64,000 nt of DNA from Dryomyza anilis (taxonomy: Eukaryota > Arthropoda > Insecta > Diptera > Dryomyzidae): NCBI GenBank assembly GCA_951804985.1, contig OX638133.1:53658622-53722621 (forward strand), written 5' to 3'. The position numbers and the translations under genes were made by a program. Numbering within the stretch: position 1 is the first letter of the stretch; each line of letters begins with the position of its first letter. The notes beneath the pieces are model-generated. The model saw only the letters and a program-made list of their open reading frames with translations, did not search any database and had not been told where the DNA came from. Of the stretch, positions 56,806 through 64,000 are shown piece by piece.

Positions 56806-57860
56806 TTAGAGCGTTAACACTGGTAATCAACGAAAAGGAGAAACAAAGTATAAATAACGAAAAAAAATGTGTATAATTACTAAAATACGAAAATGAATAA
56901 TGAAAAAAATGTATAAATTAATAAATAATTATGTAAATAAGTATTCAAAATAAATAACGAAAACTTATAAAATCGAATAAATAATTACAAATCAAAATAT
57001 TTGTAATAAAAAAAAAACGAAAATAAATAATAAATAAATTAGAAAAGATGGTTAGTAAGTAAGTGGCAACTCGATCTCTGTAAATGTGGTCCTTTTGTGG
57101 CTTTTCGAGTGTAATTCAAAGCTTTTTGTTTTATTTACTTTTGTTTATAGCTAGTTTTAAGTTTTATGTAGAATTACGTAGCTCTTTTTTTATCATTAAG
57201 TTATTTTGTATTTAATTGTTTCCTAAATTTAATTAGAAATGAAAATGTAAATAACTTCAATTTTGTACGGTTCTGCTTATATATGTTTTAATAAATAAAA
57301 CACAAAAAAAACAAACTATTATTTTATTGAATTTAAATGCTAATCAGGTACTTGGTAACTTTAAATTGATAATTATCGTCTCATCGTAGCAACTATCACA
57401 ATTAAACTGACAGGACATACGCTGAAACAACAAAAATAACACCTTAAATAGAAACTTAGAATGCGTGTAGCAAAAATTGACGAAATTTACGACATCAATT
57501 TGACATACAGACACTCTAACGTCACTCTAACCAATACCTAACCACAAACTATAGGGCAAACGTTTATTGAAAAAAAATCTAAAAAAAACGAATACTGAAC
57601 ACAGGATTTAACTCGTGAATGGTGGCGTCGACGCAAATGTACCGGTTTCAAAAACCGAGTACATGACTATCGACTACCACATTCACGAATAAAAAACCGG
57701 TTCACACCTAACATGAAACAAAATTTATTTTAATTTTTTGGACGTTCACTTCTGTAACGTAGCAACGCAGGACTAACATGAAGTATTTGCCTGGGACTTA
57801 CGATTACAAAACTAAACAGACAAACAAGTAAAAAACGAGACACTTAAACAAAATGCTCGT
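56806..57860 (-). other. Retrotransposon 5' leader (about 1 kb)
   Basis: Non-coding, between the primer-binding site and gag. It contains a 13-bp tandem repeat (two GATGGACTAA-type copies on the sense strand) just before gag and a strong hairpin at 57612-57690. Confidence 0.6.
57612..57690 (-). promoter_or_regulatory. Strong RNA hairpin in the retrotransposon leader
   Basis: CTCGTGAATGGTGGCGTCGA on one side pairs with TCGACTACCACATTCACGAA on the other. Inner arms ATGTACCGGTTT and AAACCGAGTACAT close a 3-base loop. It lies about 170 nt after the primer site, where retroelements keep dimerisation or packaging signals; that role is inferred. A small nested MITE is the alternative. Confidence 0.45.
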
Positions 57861-57873
57861 ACGTTGGGCGCCA
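57861..57873 (-). promoter_or_regulatory. Primer-binding site, tRNA-Lys (CTT type)
   Basis: In + orientation ACGTTGGGCGCCA, two bases from the 5' LTR. This is the 3' end (with CCA) of the animal tRNA-Lys-CTT as I know it, so the sense strand TGGCGCCCAACGT would bind that tRNA to prime minus-strand synthesis. Lys priming is used by the Osvaldo group of fly Ty3/gypsy elements. Confidence 0.75.
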
Positions 57874-57875
57874 AA

Positions 57876-59685
57876 TGTAACGAAAAGCGAATTAATCGAT
57901 AACCGATTTCGATTGGAGCTGGCGTAGGCACTGGCGGTCGCTCGGCTAAGCTCGCCGGAATTGTCGTGGGACTTGTGGCTCCATTCGCCGTTACATTAAA
58001 AAAAAACTTGCCTACTATTTGAATTTAAACCAAAAAAATTAATGAAAAAAAAAAAATTTACACGCAAAAAAAATGACTCACGCAACAACAAATCTAACAC
58101 TGACAAAAAAAAATTATTAAAAGGGATATGAAAAAAATATATATAAGCTAACAAAAAAAATAATCTAAATTATGTATAAAAAAAAATGCATGAAAAAAAT
58201 ATAAATTAATTTAAATAAATATCGCACCAAAAAAAATAAATTAACAAAAAAATGTTAACAACAAAAAAAATAATTTAAACAATCCAAAAACCTAATACCC
58301 TAAATAAACTAATGTCCCTAACTAAACAATAAACGATACCCTACACTAAGTCCAAAATGACTACGGAAAATACACAAAACCAAAAAAAACAAACAACTTC
58401 TGGGCTTGATGGATGCCCGTTGCCTTCCCTCCCTACACATAACGTTCCTATGGCAACACTGAAAAAAAAACTAAGAACGTCCCTAAACAAATAAAAAAAA
58501 AACTACACCTACTTCACCACATCATGGACCACTGAAAAAGAAAATTTAGCACATATTAAATAACAACACAAACATTTTCTGAAACAATTTACAATTTTTT
58601 TATTATATAACATTTAAAATACTTAAAACTAATTTACAAATCTCTTGTATTTATTTACAATACCAATATTTTATTTATTTATTAACATGAATATTTTTTT
58701 TTTTTAACAATAAAGATTATTTTTAATTTATTTTATTTAAATAGTTTTTATTTTTTTTTTATGTATTAAGTATTAATTTATTTTATTTAAAATTAATTTT
58801 AAGTAATATTTTATTTTAAGTGTATAGTTTTATTTTGTTAAAGTCTAATTTTATTATTTTTTTAAGTTTTATTTAATTTAAGCATGTATATATTTTTTTA
58901 TTTAAGTAAATTATTTTTTTATTGAATTTTATTTATCTTAGTGTAATATTTATTTTAGTCAAATTTAGTTTACTTTTAAGTTTTATTTATTTAAATGTAT
59001 CTTTTATTTGCTATAATTTTTTTTTTTTTGATAATATTTTGACTTTTATTTCTTTAAGTGTACTTTCATTTCATTAAATCTTAATTTTTACTTGAGTTTT
59101 ATTTCTTTAAGCGTACTTTTATTTCATTTAATTTTAATTTGGATTTTATTTAAGTATTGTTAAATTTTATTTTAAGTGTATAATTTTAATTTGTATAATT
59201 AAAATTTTAAGTATACAATTTTATTTCATTATGTTTAATTTTATTTTATTTAAATTTTATTTTATTTGAATTCTATTTTATTTAAATATTTTTTTTATTG
59301 TATTTTATTTATTTAAGTGTAGTTTATTAAGTTTTAGTTTACTTTTAAATTTTTTTTTTTTTATTTGAGTGTAATTATATTTATTTAAGTGTAATTTGAT
59401 TTATTTAAGTCTATAATTTTATTTAAGTTCTACTTATATTTATGATATTTTTTTTTTATTTATGTATTATTTTATTTATTTAAGCATTTTATTATATTCT
59501 TTTTTTTTTAAGTGTATAATTTTATTTAAGTATTGTTTTATTTATTTATTTAAGTATTCTATTATATTATATATTTTTAAGTGTATAATTTTATTTAAGT
59601 ATTGTTTTATTTATTTATTTATTTATTTAAGTATTCTATTATATTATATATTGTTTTAAGTGTATAATTTTATTTAAGTATTGTT

Positions 59686-59717
<32 letters not shown>

Positions 59718-61855
59718 GTATTCTATTATATTATATATTTTTTTAAGTGTATAATTTTATTTAAGTATTGTTTTATTTATTTATTTAAGTATTCTATTAT
59801 ATTATATATTATTTTAAGTGTATAATTTTATTTAAGTATTGTTTTATTTATTTATTTAAGTATTCTATTATATTATATATTGTTTTAAGTGTATAATTTT
59901 ATTTATTTATTTTTTTAAGTTTAATTTATTTTTATTTATATTATAAAAAAATTGAAAACCATATTATTTTCTTTATTTATATATTTTTTTCTCTTCTATA
60001 TATATATTTTTACGATATGTTTACGATACAAAAACTATGGGCCCACCTTTCTTGTACCCTTTTTTTGGGCTCAATATTGCCTATCTAAAAATAATAATTT
60101 TATTCCCTGTTGTTTTCCTTTTTTTTTATTTTATTTAAATATCTATATTAATTTTATTCAAAAATTCTTTATTATTTTTCCTACTTATTATTCTCCAAAT
60201 TTTTTATTTATTTATTTTTTTAAGTTTAATTTATTTTTATTTATATTATAAAAAAATTGAAAACCATATTATTTTCTTTATTTATATATTTTTTTCTCTT
60301 CTATATATATATTTTTACGATATGTTTACGATACAAAAACTATGGGCCCACCTTTCTTGTACCCTTTTTTTGGGCTCAATATTGCCTATCTAAAAATAAT
60401 AATTTTATTCCCTGTTGTTTTCCTTTTTTTTTATTTTATTTAAATATCTATATTAATTTTATTCAAAAATTCTTTATTATTTTTCCTACTTATTATTCTC
60501 CAAATTTTTTTTATGCTTTTCTTTCTATATTTTTTTTTTTAAATTATTACGCCTTTTATTTATTTATTTTATTTTTATTTATTAATAAATCTTTTTTTTT
60601 AGCCAATTTTTATTTTTTATTTCAATTTAATCCAAAATTTAAGTTTTAATTTACTTTAGTTCTTTTTACTTTTTTTTTATTTTAATTTTTGCAAAATTTA
60701 TATATATATATTTTTTTTAATTCTTTAAATTTTATTTATATATATAGCCAAAAATTTATTTTTTTTCTCTTTTTTTTTTTAAATTGTATTAATTTTAAAT
60801 TTTAATTTAGTTTACAATTTGTTTTGCAAAATTTACAAATAGTTTTTTTTTCCTCAAAATCTCAACTCCTTTTTTTTCTATTGGTTTTCTTAACTAATTT
60901 AGATTTTTTTTTTTTGTAAAATTTTCTTTTTTTTTATATAGAATTTTATCTCTTTTTTTTACAAAAACAAATGATTTTGAATTTTTTTATTTGCAGAAAT
61001 TTAATTTTGTTTTTTTTTTTTTAAAGTGTACTTAACCCTGCCGCTGCTGTTTGCAGGTGCATAATTTTTTTTGCTGCAGATGTTGTTCTTGCTGCTGTTT
61101 TTGTGGTCGTCTCTCGTTGTTGTTTTTCGCTGGTGTTGTTGTGGTGTTTGCCGTCGCTTTCGGTATTGTTGCAAACGTCGTTGTTGTTGTTGTTCTCCGC
61201 TGTTGTTGTTTCTCCGTCGGGCGCTCCGCAGCTCAAAAATAATTCGCTGGTGCTCCGCTGGCACAAACAATGGTCAGGCGCTCCGCCGACACACACAAAA
61301 TTCGGTGGTGCTCCGCTAGCAGATTCAATAGGCGGGCGCTCCGCAGGTACAAACAATGGGTGTGCTCCGGTGGACACAACCAACCAATTTGCGGGTGCTC
61401 CGCTGGCGCAAAAACAATTTGTGGGCGCTCCGCTGCGCTAAAATGATTCGCGGGTGCTTCGCTAGCGCAAAAACAATTTGTGGGCGCTCCGCTGCGCTAA
61501 AATGATTCGCGGGTGCTTCGCTAGCACAAAAAGTTGCAAAAGGGCCGGGCGCTCGCAGTTAACAAAAACAAATCGTTGTTAAAAAAAATATGACCGTAGC
61601 GCGACCCGACAATTCAACAAACAAAAAAAAAATTATTGAATTTCCGCACGATTTTGACGGATGATTCTTTTATGTCCGACCGTCGGTTTCGAGTCTCCTT
61701 TCTTTAAGACCGGAAATTCGCCATCCTTCTTTTCTTTTTTTATGCTGTCAATGCTTTTTTATGTCAGTCATCCATTTGTCTTTGGAGGTGTTCCAAAGAT
61801 TGACTTGTAAGTTCTGACAGCTCGCGTCAGTGTTGCATCACAGGTGTCCGTCACA
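57876..61855 (-). repeat. 5' LTR of the Ty3/gypsy retrotransposon (3980 bp)
   Basis: Begins (in + orientation) TGTAACGAAAAGCG and ends GTGTCCGTCACA, followed by ATTA (61856-61859), the same 4 bases that precede the left LTR: an intact target duplication. Differences from the left LTR: a 305-bp tandem duplication (about 59903-60207 and 60208-60512), loss of about 150 bp near 60590, loss of about 40 bp near 61216, and many 1-10-base changes in T and A runs. It contains the same tandem repeat (59512-59900) and minisatellite. Short Gln- and Asn-rich minus-strand frames near 61.0-61.4 kb come from CAA/CAG runs and are unlikely genes. Confidence 0.85.
61217..61530. repeat. GC-rich minisatellite in the 5' LTR
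   Basis: Same units as at 51057-51376 (core GGGCGCTCCGCTGGC), with about ten copies; the last two units (GGGCGCTCCGCTGCGCTAAA, then ATGATTCGCGGGTGCTTCGC) repeat exactly at a period of 62 bp. Confidence 0.85.
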
Positions 61856-62539
61856 ATTATTACAAAAAAATACATGCGACTATTTTAAGTAAACACTCAG
61901 AATGACGTACAAAACGAACATGTTGGTATTAGTTTTACGTTTTTTTACACCGCGTTTATTATTATAGGAGGAAACCATTTAAAAAACGGTATTTAATCTA
62001 TTTAAAATAATAATATTGAAATATTTAAATTTATGATAGTGAATATTTCAAATACTATTGAATTAATTAGAAAACTTTTGATTTAAAAATAAAAAACTAT
62101 TAATACATGAACCATAAAGTACTTAATGGTACATTTTCTTCTGAGTGTAGTAGCTATAGTTAATCATTCTAATAAAAATCGCAGTTTTGTACATTATGTT
62201 AATAGTAAAAAAATCTTGCGATTTTTCGTAAAAAAAATGTATAATTAGTCTAATTTTTTTTCTGGTTCTAGAATTTATTTTTTTGGCATATAAATTTCCA
62301 TGGCAGTATTAAACTGAATGTAAGGGATTTTCAATATTTTTATTTTGCCACTCCCCTGTTTATTTTTAAGGGATACCACGTGACGTTGAAGTAATTTTTT
62401 TTATTTTTAAGGTTCTGCATCGTCAGACATTTTTTTGCCCCGCCCACTTCGTTATAATTCAAAAACCACTTATAACCTCGGTCGGTTTTCGATTTTTAGT
62501 CGGTTCCAGGGGTCCGAGCAGCAAAAAAAGTTTATCGAA

Positions 62540-62765
62540 AGTAAACCCGTACAGCACAAATATTGCTGCAATCTTGCGGCAATATTGCTACATTGCATGT
62601 ACATTATATTTCAAACGATATATTGCTGCAACATTGCAGCAGTATTGCATAGCAATATTTCACGGCAGTGTTCCAGCAATGTTCCAGCAATATACAAAAG
62701 ATATTTTATAGCAATATTGCACAGACATATTTTAGCAAACATTGTGCAAGATATTTTTCAACTGT
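62540..62765. repeat. Cluster of GCAATATTGC-type words
   Basis: At least eight variants of the palindrome GCAATATTGC, or of half of it with GCAGCA, lie within 220 bases, beginning at the outer edge of element X. They explain a 115-codon open frame here, which I do not regard as a gene. Confidence 0.6.
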
Positions 62766-62927
62766 TGTTCTGCCTATATTGAACATTTATTTTACTTAAT
62801 ATCGTTATCATACTTCAGATCATTGCAAATTAAAAAGAATTTTTATTTTCTGTATTATATTTAATTTACAAAAATTATTTATTAAAGTATTTATTTTTTT
62901 CACAATTTTATCGTATACAAACAACAA

Positions 62928-62962
62928 ATATTATTTAACAACAAATATTATTTAACAACAAA
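62928..62962. repeat. Short tandem repeat, 17-bp unit
   Basis: ACAACAAATATTATTTA occurs twice, followed by a partial third copy. Confidence 0.85.
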
Positions 62963-62965
62963 TGA

Positions 62966-64000
62966 CGTTTGCAAAAAAATATTTATATATTTTCGATTAG
63001 AAACTATAGTGTGATGTACATAAGTTATTGTACATAGTTACGTAACTTATATTATTGAGAGATCATGTATCCAGATCTGTTCATATAAATGTATAAATAA
63101 ATTAATTAAAACTTATCATTGATAACGGATTTATGAATTAAGATATTCGTTCTGCTTTACGTTCTGATTTTTTGTTTTTATTTTAAGTACACTCTACGTC
63201 GAGCTTGAATAGATGCAGACTTTAATAATTAATAATGACATGATGAACATCGTAGTGCTAATTCAAATAAGATCATACCCACATTTTTAAAATCGGAGTT
63301 TCTGACCAAAATACAAATCGTCACCTGAGAAGTTATTTGGCTCTAACTCCATTGAGACAATTTCGAGAAAACGATAAAAAAGATTTGCATTTGTGTTAAA
63401 ATAGCAGCAAATTTTCGATTTTGATCAAAGTCGATGCTGAATATCTCATATTTGGTACGAGATATCAAAAAACGGATAACAAAGTTAGAAGGAGAATATA
63501 TACCTCATATATATCCAACTCCTAACTCCATTCACCCAAAATGGCGTTTGTGCAAAATAAAATTTCAGGTGACGAAATGTTTTCGGTAAAATCAAAACCG
63601 AATTTTCGGCGATTTGGTAAATAAAGTGTTTCTAAATTAGGATACCGGTATTTAAATTGGTTTGGTAAGTAATGTTCTACCTAAACATATGCACATAACA
63701 AGTATCTTACTTATAAAAAGGTTGACAATCAGTTAGAATAGATATTTTATGATATAGATATGCGTTTTTGTTCATACACTCATAAAAAAAACCAAATAAT
63801 TAATAGTTATTTACTATTAAAATTAGTCAATAGGATAAATTATTATTTTAATCGGTAAATACCATTAAATACAACAAAGTACTATGTAAGTTATATTGAG
63901 TTTATATGAGAAAATATTTATTATTTGTATACTATTAAATAAATAATTATTCTATTGTCCAATTTCAATGAGATTTTTTATGATTTATAATTTATATGAA
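62966..64000. other. AT-rich end of the window, no gene recognised
   Basis: Only short frames. CGTCACCTGA (63320) and its complement TCAGGTGACG (63567) are a short inverted repeat around a stretch with two CTAACTCCATT phrases. The last 220 bases resemble the TATGG/TTAGTCAATAGGAT part of element Y, so another copy probably begins here and runs off the window. Confidence 0.4.

Larger units (their letters stand above)
42834..62151. mobile_element. Inner TIR element Y, split by the LTR retrotransposon
   Basis: Left ATACACCCAGAAAAAAGTCA (copy at 47295) and right, complemented, CTACACTCAGAAGAAAATGT. With the retrotransposon and the duplication removed it is about 840 bp. The similar-looking CACTCATAAAAAAAACC with TTAGTCAATAGGAT at 63778 suggests another relative at the window's end. 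Confidence 0.4.
41150..62519. mobile_element. Outer TIR element X with long arms, heavily invaded
   Basis: 41150-41420 and 62285-62519 are inverted repeats of about 235-270 bp. Matching phrases include GGTTTTTGAATTATAACGAAG, TGACCTCAAGGTCACGTGGT against the complemented TTCAACGTCACGTGGT, and GGGGAGTGG. Between them lie a C element, element Y, the LTR retrotransposon and a tandem duplication. No ORF belongs to X itself. Confidence 0.6.

Noticed and set aside
62435..62782. 115-codon + strand ORF at 62435
   Set aside because: It crosses the arm of element X and the GCAATATTGC cluster; its open frame is due to these repeats.

Overview
The window looks like a piece of a higher-fly (Diptera) nuclear genome. 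It is very AT-rich. Its one intact host gene, ribosomal protein L19 (RpL19, + strand), matches the fly protein almost residue for residue and has the usual tiny first coding exon. Species and family cannot be fixed from the sequence. Nearly everything else is transposable-element DNA, much of it nested or recently duplicated.

Layout. 1-1.9 kb: AT-rich DNA and a TIR element. 1.96-17.0 kb: a recent tandem duplication of a block holding a LINE 3' end and a nested stack of inverted-repeat elements, with a second 2805-bp tandem duplication inside it. 16.3-18.1 kb: an 8-bp-TSD MITE split by a TTA-flanked element. 18.5-18.9 kb: a MIC26/MIC27-like (ApoO family) gene fragment on the minus strand. 19.70-37.77 kb: RpL19 in three coding exons (5, 107 and 506 nt), with introns of 2.65 and 14.8 kb. 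Intron 2 holds tRNA-derived SINEs, a Ty3/gypsy fragment, foldback elements and two hAT-type insertions with perfect 8-bp target-site duplications (TSDs). One of these carries a 3.6-kb chimeric LINE insertion. 38.4-40.0 kb: a near-identical second copy of the non-LINE half of that chimera. 41.1-62.5 kb: nested TIR elements containing a minus-strand Ty3/gypsy retrotransposon (TSD ATTA) with a tRNA-Lys primer site and unusually long LTRs of about 3.8-4.0 kb. A 4461-bp tandem duplication spans its left edge. 62.5-64 kb: short AT-rich repeats.

How it fits together. RpL19 is the only gene here that looks functional. It keeps its splice sites and reading frame although about 12 kb or more of intron 2 is mobile DNA. 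All retroelement ORFs are broken (stops, frameshifts, or loss of the RT active-site motif), so none here looks autonomous. The most unusual object is the insertion at 32.48-36.12 kb: one 13-bp TSD encloses a non-LINE segment fused to a 5'-truncated LINE, and the non-LINE half matches a locus 2.2 kb downstream. Relationships between repeat copies were read by eye; no alignment or database search was run.
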